Positions 41,750 through 52,579 of a stretch of DNA of 64,000 nucleotides are shown piece by piece. Below the pieces are notes generated by a model. The model was not told where the DNA came from and made no database searches. It was given only the letters and a program-made list of their open reading frames with translations. Location of the stretch: the NCBI GenBank assembly GCA_022410635.1, contig JAJVDF010000282.1, positions 1,342,529 to 1,406,528 of the forward strand, in the 5' to 3' direction. This DNA comes from Tretioscincus oriximinensis (Eukaryota; Chordata; Lepidosauria; Squamata; Gymnophthalmidae). The position numbers and the translations under genes are program-made. The stretch's first letter is position 1. Every line of letters starts with the position of its first letter.

Positions 41750-41820
41750 CGGCCTGCACTAACATGAGGATAGCAGTATTCTGAGATGCAGCCCAGAATA
41801 AGGTTCACTCTGGAAAGAGG
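41750..41820. repeat. Half copy of the GCCTTATCCTGG MITE family
   Basis: GGCCTGCACTAACATGAGGA, then GCAGCCCAGAATAAGGTTCA. Only one arm of the palindrome is present. Confidence 0.6.
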
Positions 41821-42419
41821 CCAAAGTTAAGATCTTTCATTGAAAGTTTACATTTATACCAAAAGGGCCAGAGAGAAAGAATACTGTTTAGCCTGAAATT
41901 AGTGCATTTAAAAACATGGTTACTTTTTTGCATTTCAAATATTTATTTTTATACTTAAAATTAGATTATTTTGAGTTATAACCCTTTTTTCCGCCTCTTG
42001 GTTTATAAGTAGTTTGACTTTCTCGTTCTGCATTCTTTATACATTTGGAGCAATAAAAGTTTTGACCCAATTTTCTCTCCATAAATTGCTCTCTCGCTTC
42101 CACCACTTCAATGGTTCTCTTCAAAGCAGGCAGTGAACAAGTCCACCTCCCATTTCTTGTAAAAAATGTCTCCTTCCAGTTCATAATAAGTTTATTCAAC
42201 CTTTTCTCTCTTACCTAAAGAGTGAACTTGCCTATTTCAATTAAGCCTGTCAATTTAATAAGCCAATTCTCTGACGAATAAGTTTGTTACGATCTTGAAA
42301 CCTTTAACTAATAAGCTACATGTCGGAAAGTTTGTTAAAAAAATCCATAAAGAGAACTTAGTTTAGAATTTAAATTCTAGAGGATTTATCTAAATCAATT
42401 TATAGACGGTTCCAGTCCA

Positions 42420-42845
42420 GACGAAAACTATAACAAATGGCCAGCTTCCGGTTTTTCTACTTCTTAACAGAATTTGTTTCCTGTTTTATGGTTCTTAGTT
42501 GTATTTCTGCCTGCTTTTCTATGCCATTTTTGTTCACAATAAGTGCTTATTAATTAAACCTCTGATGCCCAGTAGCTTGACAAAGTTGGCAGTGCAGTAC
42601 CAGCAACATCAGCATGTGAAAAAAATGAAAAAGAGTTGTAGCTGGTGGTGGGGCCTGCTGGGAAGTGTAGTCAAAGTAGAATACAGTCTTCTGCCCAGCT
42701 TGCATGGGACCCTGCCCTGGGACTACAGCTCCCAGCCTGCACTGNAGCTAGCCCTGGGAGGAAAGAAAACTATCCAATCTGCACCCAGTCCTGCCCGCAG
42801 GAAACACTTTTTTCTGTTTACAGGAGGGTGGCTGGGGAACCCGTA
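42420..42845. repeat. Dispersed ~350-bp repeat family, copy 3 (long)
   Basis: ATGGCCAGCTTCCGGTTTTT, TTTATGGTTCTTAGTTGTAT, TGCTGGGAAGTGTAGTC, GACTACAGCTCCCAGCC, and the GTGGCTGGGGAACCCG end. It aligns over most of its length with 47345-47700. Confidence 0.8.
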
Positions 42846-42978
42846 AGGGCAGATTACAATAAAAACATTAAAAACAAAACACTAAAAGTGCCTGAAGGGA
42901 GGAAAAATTATCTCATTAACCAAAGTCCATAATAAAGCACTATATTGAGCCTTTCTTGCTTTGAAATTGTAAAAATCT

Positions 42979-43070
42979 GAGGTTCTATTTGCACAGGCTT
43001 CAGTAGTTGACACACCTAACAAATCCCTAAAAAGCATTACTGAGCCTGTGCAAACAAGACGTAAATGTTA
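42979..43070. repeat. Small inverted-repeat element (about 90 bp)
   Basis: CTATTTGCACAGGCTTCAGTAG and, inverted, CATTACTGAGCCTGTGCAAACA form imperfect terminal inverted repeats. Confidence 0.55.
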
Positions 43071-43079
43071 TACTGTCCT

Positions 43080-43735
43080 TGTACTTCATCTTCAAAGGTG
43101 GCAGCTGAAAGGCAGTGGTTTAAAATCACACTCAGGCCTTACTGCACGTGTGTGATACACATAAATCACATAATCTGTAACTTAAACCAGAAAAAGGCCA
43201 GAAAATCATAGACCTTACACAGATATTGAGCCACAACAGATTGCAAGGTGTATGTAAACTCTGGGTGGGTTATTATGGCTTGTGAATATGCTCTGCAGGC
43301 AGACATGCAAAAGAATCCCTGTGTTAAATAAGCCCTTAATTATACACTTACCTGCGCCTGCCTTCTCAGAGTACAGGCTAAAGCAAACCAACCAAAAGGA
43401 GCTCCCTGGAGATTAGACCACACTTCATTCTTCTAATTCCACTTCAGCTCAGAAAGAGTTTTCAGCTCAACAGAGAACAAATTCCAGGCGGAGAACGAAA
43501 ACCCGAACAGAAACGCTTGTGAGACAAATGTAAGCGTTAAGATCAGGTCATTCAAGTGCCAAGTTGTTGGTTGGTTCTGGAATTTGACTACCAAGCACAT
43601 GGATACATTTTAAAACCCTGTTTTTGTTGGTTGGAGAAAGTTCACATCAAATGTTTTACTTTGGCCGTGATTACATCTAACACATCAAATATTATTCCAA
43701 AACAATTACCTGGCTTCTGATTGGCCCATGAAAGG
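43080..43735. other. Intergenic stretch, nothing recognised
   Basis: No exon-like frame or identified repeat between the CDCA7 promoter and the CR1 at 43740. Confidence 0.4.
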
Positions 43736-43739
43736 ACTA

Positions 43740-43980
43740 GAAACAATGGGATGAAATTGCAAGGGAGTAGATTTAGATTAGATATCAGAAAAAACTTTTT
43801 AACAGTCAGGGTGATAAACCAGTGGAACAGGTTGCCACAGTAGGTGGTGAGTTCACCTTCACTGGAAGTCTTCAAACAGAGGCTGGGCAGCCATCTGTCT
43901 GGGATGGTTTAATGAATCCTGCCTTGAGCAGGGGGTTGGACCCGATGACCCTGGAGGTCCCTTCCAACTCTATGATTTTA
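43740..43980 (+). mobile_element. CR1 LINE 3' end (second subfamily)
   Basis: AGGTTGCCACAGTAGGTGGT, GGGGTTGGACCCGATGACCC and TCCCTTCCAACTCTATGATT, the well-known CR1 tail. The same subfamily as 59800-59915. Confidence 0.92.
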
Positions 43981-44204
43981 TGGCTTCAATGCTGTCTGGA
44001 TAAAGATTTTGTTTCTGCACAAATCAGCAAAAATGCTTTGGATTTGTACATTTCCGGTGACACTTTTTTCAAGAAAAATAAATAAATAAATCGAGTTACA
44101 TAAACTAAATGCAATACACAACAATAACGTCAACTGTTATTGTACAGCTGTGTATTTCCAAATGTTTGTCGGTTGTTCATTTGCAAAATCATAGGAGAAG
44201 GTCA

Positions 44205-44295
44205 TTGCGTCTGAAGAAGTAGATGTGTCTACGAAAGCTCATGCCCCCTTCTTTTCCCCTGTTAGTCTCCTAGTGCTACAAGCCCCTTGTAGAAG
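44205..44295. mobile_element. Penelope-like terminal fragment
   Basis: GTCTGAAGAAGTAGATGTGT, CTACGAAAGCTCATGCCCCC, GTTAGTCTCCTAGTGCTACA. A diverged version of the pLTR module. Confidence 0.7.
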
Positions 44296-44307
44296 AAGGT
44301 AAGTATA

Positions 44308-44381
44308 CTGCTCAAAACAATTAAGGGAACACTTTAACGTAACAGTGTAACCCTAAGGATTCCCTTAGTTGTTTTGAGCAG
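44308..44381. mobile_element. Tc1/mariner-type MITE, 74 bp, intact ends
   Basis: CTGCTCAAAACAATTAAGGG on the left, and CCCTTAGTTGTTTTGAGCAG on the right, flanked by TA on both sides (44306-44307, 44382-44383). Confidence 0.92.
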
Positions 44382-44974
44382 TATATTTTTCGTTATGATT
44401 GTCCAACATCGAAAGCAATGAAAGTGCCAAGAAATGCGTTTTTTAGATTTGTAGCCTTTCATAACCTTGAATCATATAGATGGATCCCCAAGCCATTTTC
44501 CAGTCAAGCTTTAAAGCACAAACCAAGTTTCCAGTGGGCATCGAATCCAATGCTGGGAGTTTTCCGGCAGGACATTTGTTGCAGGAGCCTGAAAATCTTG
44601 GATGTTTGAGTCTTATCTGTGCGCTCAAAGTGGAAGTGACGTCACACCAGGCGCCATTTCTAGAAACACACACGGTAGATGACATTTGTGATGTCATTTC
44701 CAGCCCCTGGGCACCAAGGGGGCGGATGTGACATCACAATGTTGCCACTTCTAGTCCTGGCATATTTCTCACTTCATAGAAGAGGAGACAATAAGTCGAA
44801 ACATATGAGATTCTCATACAAATCCTAACACTGGCAGCAACTGGCTCAAAGCAAAGGAAGCAGCGTCCGCCCACCGTCCCATACAAGCAAAGGTAGCTGC
44901 GGTGCAAACTGGGAGCTCTCATCCCGTAGAGCAGGACCCATAGCCAGCTGCAGGTGTCAGCTGTATTTCCCTCC

Positions 44975-45150
44975 CTCCCTTGTCCTCCTCACATCTGCTG
45001 CTGCTACTGCCAGCCCTGCTTTTATAATTAGAGTTTGTCATCATGAAAAACAGCGTAGAAAAGCAAGCAGAAGTACAACTAAGAACCATGAAATTGGAAA
45101 CCAAAATTCTAGCAGAAGTAGAGAAACCGGAAGCTGGTTGACAACCATAC
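44975..45150. repeat. Dispersed ~350-bp repeat family, copy 4
   Basis: GAAAAGCAAGCAGAAGTACA, AAGAACCATGAAATTGGAAA, GTAGAGAAACCGGAAGCTGG. Same orientation as 34675-34925. Confidence 0.75.
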
Positions 45151-45159
45151 NCTTATTTG

Positions 45160-47340
45160 TTTGTTTATTATACCCTGCCTGAGATCTGAACAGTAAAAAC
45201 TAACAGTACAAAATTAGCATATTAAAACAGTATCAAAACAATATTTATTTAATATGAAAAGGTGTTTTTTAACCTCTCCAGGTGTTGCAGGCATTATACA
45301 CTGCACCTGGCGGCGATTCTGTCTTTCATTATCAGTTAAAGCTGCAAAAACATAGGTTTTTACATCGTAATCCAATTGCAGCATTTCAAAGGTCCTTCTG
45401 CAACAGAAAATCTTTTTCTGAACAGTGAGGCTTTTAGCAGGGTTGCCACAAAAAAAAAAATCAGGAGTTTTGCAACATTAATGGATGTGGAAGAGATGAA
45501 TTTTCATCAGGTGGTCCCAGCATTATAAGCCACACCTGGAGAACATGGCAATTTCCCACAGCTGCAAAAATCTGGTTTCAGATTTTGATGGCATCTATAC
45601 TTTCAGCAACTATTTCATTCATGCATTTTAAACCTTTTTCAGTCTTGACTGAACCAGAAATGAAAGCTCTCCCTGAATATTTTTATTGGCATGGCCATAG
45701 AGTTGGCACATGTATTTTTCTGTATGCAGTGGGACCCGATACAGATGTGTGGTTTAACTTCTAGAAGCCCTTGGAATGTTTTTGAAATTAGGCCTGAAAA
45801 TGTTATCAATCTCACTAGGAACTATTTTACAGAGGGCTCCAAAGACAGAAATAGGAACAATGATTTATCAGGGACAGGCCACTAATTTGTTAATCAATGG
45901 TCTGTCTCAAATTAAAAGGGAGAGTTGAAGGGTATACAGTGCCGCGTCCTGCCAAGGGTACTTGCTTTGGATATACTTGCTGGGTGAGAAATAAGATTCC
46001 ATTTTTCAAAAAGTAGCCATGATTGTCTGGATCAGAATTTATAACAAGGAAACCTTGTAGCACTTTAGGTCCAATTCATCCTCTGAATTACTAGACTAAA
46101 CCAGGAATAAACAATTTTTTCCCTGGTTTAGTTCAGTTCTTCAGGATTTAAGATGGATTAAAAGTACGCATTGGAACAACATCGTAAAGACTAAAGTCCC
46201 TTCCCCGTCTCATGGGTTCCTTGCTTATTCTTTTAAAAGGCGTTTGCCATCTACGGCTACCAACTTGAAGCTTCCACACTATTCCAACATATTGCCTAGC
46301 AGTCTCATCACATGATGAGACCCATGAGGCATTGCTATGCTTGCCTTACTGCAGTTCCCAGCATCCTCTTAAGGCAAGAGCCAATGAATTTGCTTTGTTC
46401 ACCTTGCTGAATAAAGCTTTCTTTCAGATTTTACAAACGCATCTTGTTCAATCACACAAAACTGCGGTGGCTGGAAATTGCGTGACAACGGACCTTTTTA
46501 GCAATTGTATTGCTGTACATGTGTGATTCCTTAGGGCAGATGGAAGGGGATGTTGCTTCCATCTCGCTAAATATCGTATGTGGGGATGCAGCCTAAGGCC
46601 CATGACATGTTAAAATCCCCAATATAGAAAACAATTGCAGAATGCAGCCATCACNCCTACCTGTAAATCCACATTGAACCAGTGAGACAACTAACCAGGA
46701 AGTAAATACTGAGAATGCTCAGTCAATGATTCTGCATACAATTACCAGGAAGTAAAAACTGAGCATGCTCAGCCAGCGATTCTGCATTGTTCTGTACTGG
46801 AATCCCCTCGCTTGGCAGAATCCCATTAAGGAGTGGTACACAGGAAGGCTCCTCACCTCTCAGGCTGCAGACATGGCAATTTCTCAAATCAGCTAAAGAA
46901 TGTTCCTGGGCAATGGAACTTTTTTCCATGTGCATTACGAAAATTCCATCAATACATGGAGTCATCCTCTTGTATCATTGCGGTCCAAATTCTCTTTGTG
47001 CCTGCAGTCCAACAATAAAAGGGCTTTCATAGACTAGTCTTCTTCTTTAGATGCTTTTTCTTTTGCGTCCCTCAAGCATGTTCTGGTGCAAAACTGAAGA
47101 TGTTTGCTTAAGCGAGTCTGTTCTTGCCTAGTACCTGTGATTTGGTTTTTGGTAGGTTCAGTGAACTGAAGTGATCTTAAATTGCTTAGTGGGTTGGACA
47201 GTGTACTAATGCCAGCTAGCTCCAGGGCTTCGTATTTCAGTTGATCTAGAAGTAGATAAAAAAAAAAGAGTAAAAGGAAGACAAGATTGGTAAAGCTTTT
47301 CTCAGAGGTTTGGTGATATAGATGGGGTGCCAGATGTAAA
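45160..47340. other. Intergenic stretch with old LINE-like pieces
   Basis: About 45160-45550 resembles LINE tail sequence (ACAAAATTAGCATATTAAAA, AAGGTGTTTTTTAACCTC). 46690-46780 repeats CAGGAAGTAAANACTGAG and ATGCTCAG twice in tandem. The rest is unassigned, with no gene. Confidence 0.45.
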
Positions 47341-47344
47341 CAAC

Positions 47345-47700
47345 AACAAACTGCCAGCTTACTTCCTGACGGAATTCTTGAGGTTTTTAAATTGTATTTC
47401 TGCCTGCTTTTCTACCCCATTTTTTCATGATGGCAAGTACATAATTACAAAAGCCTGGATGCCCAGCAGTTTCACGAAACTGGCAGTAGCAGTAGCCCAA
47501 ATGTGAAAAAAGTGAAACAGAACTGTTGGGAAGTGCAGTCCAAACAGTGGGTAGCCTCATCCACGCAGCCTGCATGGAGCCCTGCCCTGCAGACTACAGC
47601 TCCCACCCGGCACTGCAGCTAGCCCTGGGAGGGAGGATGCTTTCTGAGCCAATCTGCACTCACTTCCTCCCACAGAAATAACCTTTCTGCTAACAAGAAG
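47345..47700. repeat. Dispersed ~350-bp repeat family, copy 5 (long)
   Basis: CTGCCAGCTTACTTCCTGAC, CTGTTGGGAAGTGCAGTC, GACTACAGCTCCCACC, CACTGCAGCTAGCCCTGGGA. Same orientation and extent as 42420-42845. Confidence 0.8.
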
Positions 47701-47999
47701 TTGTTTTGGGGACCCGTCTATTGACAAATCCCTCAGAAGGTCTTCTTTTATTGTAGGCAAGGGAAAGAGGCAAGGAGCCAGTCAAGATTAGAAATCCAGA
47801 AAAGGCAAAACTCAGTCTGCAGTGTGGCCAGGCTGCTCCAAACAAGAGCGCTTCAGAGACACCATGATGTGGGCTTGGCTGTTCATTCTTTCCATCTCTA
47901 ATCGCCTTTTCCAGTCTAGAATGTTTATGTGAAAGGGAAAGGTAGGGTAGGTGAATCAACACATCCACAAACTATCTCTGAAGATGAGCACTGATGTGT

Positions 48000-48370
48000 G
48001 TTCTACATTTACTCAGCAATTTATTTATACCAACAATAAAAACCACAGTACAAAACTGAAATATTAAAAGCAGTATCAAAACAGTCTCTGAATGTGGGAA
48101 GTAAAATGGCATTTCTTCAAAGGCCAGGTCAAAGAGCGATGTCTTCAGTGATTTTCTACAAGAATACAATGATGGTGATTGGCGCACTTTGAGGAGGAGA
48201 CAATTCCATAGACTGGGGACAACCACCGAGGAGGCCCTGCCCCAGGTTCTCACTCTCATTGTTGTTGAGAGGAGTGGTAGAACCAGGAGATACAGCTGGA
48301 GATCTGCAAGGGCTTCAGTACTGGTTCTAATGCCTTCCCAATACATGTGAGGAAGGGGAGCTCCTAACCA
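48000..48370 (-). repeat. LINE 3'-end-like repeat (L2/CR1-related)
   Basis: AGCAATTTATTTATACCAAC, ACAGTCTCTGAATGTGGGAA, GAGGAGGCCCTGCCCCAGG. Similar in composition to 37420-37800. The strand is a guess. Confidence 0.5.
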
Positions 48371-48709
48371 GCTGAGTTATGGGTAGTACTCTAGCCCTGT
48401 CTGGAGAGATCTTTGATGGCCTCCAGTGGATCATTGGGCAGAATCAGTTTATAGATTCAATGACTGGCACATTCTGTCCTGGTAGTAATATTTGCTCAAA
48501 AGATCGCTGTCGAACATATAACAATGCAGTGAGGAATGGAAAGATAGTTAGGCATCAAGAAATGTCATCATCTTGGCTTTTAGGTGACACTCTTGAAAAT
48601 ATCAAACTAGGAAACTTGAATCCAACAATCTAATTAGCAGAGATACCACGTGGTTGTGGATGCTGTCCCCCTGAGCTGCCTTTAACCCATTTCTTTTTGC
48701 TGTGTCTGG

Positions 48710-48950
48710 ATACACCAGTGGTGAGATTCAAATAATTAAACTACCAGTTCTCTGTCCCTGCCCCCCCTACCCTAGCCCACCCCCCAGGTCCCAGGTCCTG
48801 CTATAAATAAAGATGGCATTCCCAGAAGTAGCTGCCAGAAATGACATCAGGAGGAGGTGAGCGTGTGAGAATACCTCAAAGTCATACATCAAACGGGGAA
48901 AGCTATCTGAAAGCTATTCAGGCTGCTAGCTACCACCACATTAAATGATA
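48710..48950. repeat. Interspersed element, GTGAGATTCAAATAATT family
   Basis: CAGTGGTGAGATTCAAATAA, TTAAACTACCAGTTCTCTG. An inverted relative lies at about 54920-55147 (GTTAAATTATTTGAATCCC). Confidence 0.65.
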
Positions 48951-50050
48951 TGTATTAGTCTAAAACAACACATTTGCAAACATTCAGAGCATTTCCTTCA
49001 GAAAATGCAGATTTGAAGTAGAATATTTGCATATTAAAAATGAATCACATCTTTAAATTTCAGAGCATGATATAACTTGTATGAGCTGGGATTTTAACCA
49101 TGCAAAATTTTTATGATTCCTAAATCAACCCTTTCTCCAGGACTCTCTCTCTCTATTTTTTAAAAGTAACAATTAGAACACATCAAATTTTTTTATTGCA
49201 ATCAGAGAGCCCTAGAAATAAACATAATATTAAAAGATCATCACGAGTGGACGTTTTTACAAATGGAATTAAACCCCACGTCTTTTGAAACACAAACTCA
49301 ATAATACTTGAAAGTGAATTTCTAGAGGACGTTGGTGATGGAAGGCTAGGGTTTCATTTCTCCACAGCATCAATAGATTTGGAAAGGAGAATTGTTCTAA
49401 GTAGAGCCAACATACAGAGGTCATTGTTTTGAGAGATTTCTCACAGGAGGAAAGGAAAGAACAAAGTATGTTTGAGCAACTTCGCCTCATTAAGTCAGCT
49501 CAGCAAGTTGCTAGATAATGGTCAGTGGATGGAGGTTTTGATGTCTGCCCATATAGGGTACCTTCTCACAGTACTGGCAGTGATTTCCAAATATGGCCAG
49601 TTGCACTAAAGACAGGCTCTTGGAATGGGTCACAAGAAGGTAAAATTGCAGCAGCCGCTTTTGAGGTGAATAAGAAAGTGCTGTGATATTCCTCTAACAA
49701 CACTCAAGCAGTGAGGAGAATAGAGAGATTTTCATAAGTATGCACACTGAGTTACAAACCAATTGGTTTCTAATAAAATTTCAACAGAGACTAAATAAGA
49801 AAAGAGCAGTTCACGATTTTTTTTTCCCTGCTACGCGAAACTTTCAGCTAGAATAGTTTTTTCACAGCCTGTAAATCTTTCAGCATGGGCCAGAAGCTCC
49901 TTCTGCTCCTCATTGACACTGGCCCCATCCAAAATAAGCTGTTTTGGTAGCAAAATAAACTGTTTCTAACGCAACCACTGTGGGATCCCCTGCAGTTAGG
50001 TGTGGGAAATACTGGAGGCCACTCCAGCCTTCCCAGCTAGGTCCCCTCCC
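48950..50050. other. Intergenic stretch, nothing recognised
   Basis: AT-rich, with no supported reading frame and no named repeat. Confidence 0.4.
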
Positions 50051-50054
50051 CTGA

Positions 50055-50280
50055 TCCTATAAGAGCATAAGAACTTAAGAAGAGCCATACTGGATCAGGC
50101 CAGAGCCCATCTAGTCCAGCATTCTGTCTCACACAGAGGCCCACCAGATGCACCTGGGCAGTCCGAACAGAGGAAAGCAAAATATCCACCCTGTCCTCCT
50201 GCAAAAAACACAGCAGCCAGTACCATCTCTGCTCATCCTCCCGCATGGAACAATTCTTGTCCATACCTTCCATTTTCACT
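50055..50280 (-). mobile_element. CR1 LINE 3' fragment, antisense
   Basis: AGAGCATAAGAACTTAAGAA, GAGCCATACTGGATCAGGCC, GGCCCACCAGATGCACCTGG on the plus strand. A PLE inserted at its inner edge. Confidence 0.9.
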
Positions 50281-50285
50281 GAATG

Positions 50286-50616
50286 TCCAGCAAAGGAGCT
50301 AGCAGCACTTTGAGACTAACTTGAGAAAAGTGGTTGGCAGAAGCTTTCGTAGACAGGTCTACTTCTTCAGATGCTGAGGGACTAATGTCAGGGTCAGGTA
50401 TTTATAGGAAAATGTGTATGGGAGAAGGCATATGATTTGTCTTCTCCCATACACATTTTCCTATAAATACCTGACCCTGACATTAGTCCCTCAGCATCTG
50501 AAGGAGTAGACCTGTCTACGAAAGCTTATGCCAACCACTTTTCTCAAGTTAGTCTCAAAGTGCTGCTAGCTCCTTTGCTGGACTTTCTACTAGACTAACA
50601 CGGCTATTTCTCTGAA
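50286..50616. mobile_element. Penelope-like palindrome with 142-bp arms
   Basis: 50286-50427 pairs with 50441-50582 as an inverted repeat with only two mismatches by my reading, around a 13-nt spacer. A single-copy tail 50583-50616 carries TAGACTAACACGGCTATTTC. The flanking 14-bp duplication ATTTTCACTGAATG (50272-50285, 50617-50630) marks it as a single insertion of two head-to-head pLTR modules. Confidence 0.93.
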
Positions 50617-51105
50617 ATTTTCACTGAATGCCATTGCCTCTTTCTTTCCCCTGACTTCCTGCTTGGCGGTCATGTTCCTCCCCACAGAGACACTCAGATC
50701 TCCAGCTCATCCCACACCCGTTTTTCTTTTCAAAAAGGCAAGGGGAAGGGGCCAAGAAGATCCACAGACCATTCCTGGCCCGCGGTCCGGGTTTTCCCCA
50801 TCTCTGTCATAATAGCATGAAGAAAACCTTGTCTGGAAGCGCTCTTTCAATGTCTGAAGGAAAAAATGACAGAAAAAAGATCTGAAAGATAAAACTCTTA
50901 AAAGCAAGACTCTCAATTCTTATATAGAACTGTGTGTTGAAGTATATCCTTTTTTTAAAAAAAAGTACAGATAGCACATACAAGAATCAGGAATAAAATT
51001 ATCGTTTTAACTAAATTTTTGTGTTGCCTAAGACTATTTATGCTGGGACAAGTAGCACAAGTGTCTTACCTACTGTTATGGATTTTAATTTGTTTGAAGA
51101 AGTAA

Positions 51106-51519
51106 TAGACTGACCAGATTTTCTGAGACCCAAACCGAGGTAATTAATATTAATGCTAATTTGCATATTCATAAATATGCAAATTACCCACCAACATGCA
51201 TTCCCTTCCAAAATTCCCGCCTGAGAAATTGGTGAAGCATGGGAGAGTTTTTTAAGTGTGTGAGAATTTTTAAACTGAGAATTTTGGGAGTACATCAAAA
51301 AAATTTAATTTTTTTACTGAGGGGAGGGTGCCCTCAGGAGCTGGTTCCAGATGCCAGAGCTTCCTAGTGGTGCTGCAGTGAATTTTTTTCAAAAAAAATA
51401 AATTTTTTTCTTAAATTTTCCTCAGCAAAAATTGGGGAGATGGTGCCCCCCCAGGAGCGTGGGGTAGACACCCCAAAAATGGGGTTTCCCCCCAAAAAAG
51501 GGGGCATCTGGTCAGCCTA
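51106..51519. mobile_element. hAT-like element, TAGGCTGACCAGATG family, mid-size copy
   Basis: TAGACTGACCAGATTTTCTG to GGGCATCTGGTCAGCCTA. It contains one copy of the CTCAGGAGCTGG / GGTGCTGCAGTGAATT unit that occurs three times in the copy at 9949. Confidence 0.8.
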
Positions 51520-51723
51520 TGTAATTAGGATCTTTGCTAGACCACTGCCTTTTAATGGAAGGAGTGAGACTATATCCACACAGCACTGGTTTACTCTGGG
51601 TTTTCCCGATTATCCGGTTTATCAGTTTCCCGACTTTAAAGTGCTGTGTTCATGCCTTTACAGTGTATTCCAAATTTTGTCATTCTGACAGCTCTTGGCA
51701 AGCGAAATTTTTCCACTCTTATG

Positions 51724-51921
51724 TAGGCTGACCAGATTACCTCTTTTGTGTGGGGTAGAAACTTGGTTTTGGAGTGCCTCACGGTTTTTGCTGAGGAATT
51801 TTTTTTTCAAAAAAAGATTTTTTTATTTTTTGAATTTTTTTCCCTTAGGAAAAGCCGGGAGGCATCGCAAAACCAGGCTTTCACCCCCCCCCCCCCAAAA
51901 TGGGGTCATCTGGTCAGCCTA
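51724..51921. mobile_element. hAT-like MITE, TAGGCTGACCAGATG family, 198 bp, perfect target duplication
   Basis: TAGGCTGACCAGATTACCTC to GGGGTCATCTGGTCAGCCTA. The 8-bp duplication CTCTTATG lies at 51716-51723 and 51922-51929, the length expected for hAT elements. This best defines the family's true ends. Confidence 0.92.
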
Positions 51922-51939
51922 CTCTTATGACACTCTCTC

Positions 51940-52130
51940 CCGGCAGCCATTTTGTTTGGTATTTGTCAAAAGGAAGTCCAGTAGCCCCTGCTCCCAAATG
52001 CTATTGGGTAGTTTGCTGTACATATCAGATTACTTTGACTCTCATTCTTGCAGTTTCTCATCAAAATCTATCCACGCATCAAAGCATCCCATAATAACTC
52101 CGTATGACGATTCAAGTGGGCTTTCCTAGA
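51940..52130. repeat. Dispersed ~190-bp repeat (pair with 58205-58390)
   Basis: AGGAAGTCCAGTAGCCCCTG, CAAATGCTATTGGGTAGTTT, TTGCAGTTTCTCATCAAAAT align with AGGAAGTCCAGTAGTCCCTT, CAAATGCTATTGGAGAGTTT, TCGTAGTTTCTTATCAAAAC at 58205-58390, in the same orientation. Confidence 0.85.
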
Positions 52131-52579
52131 AAACTAATAATCCAGACAATCCGTGAGAAATAGAGCATGGATGTTGAATTTCCAATGACTCGCACACTTT
52201 CCTTCCTCCATTCAGATGGAGTCCCAAGACTGCATTCACACACAATAAAAAGATGACTTGAAAATGGTTAGTGATACCTTACTGCAGCAAATTCACACGA
52301 ACAATCAGAAAATGCATTTCTTTTGATGTGAATTAGATGTGGCATGAGAAGACTATCTACTATTGACAAGCCACCTTGTTGGTCTACACAGATATATGTG
52401 TTGGAGCTTTAATTTTAGAAGATAAATTTTGCCTGAAAGAACTTCAATTGACTAGCAATACGCACCAAATAATAGTTTATTTTTTTGATGACACAAGCAA
52501 AGATAGATGCTTATTGGATATAAATACATGTCGTTCAGTTTTGTTACAGATCATTAATATTACAGTAGTGCAATAGGTA

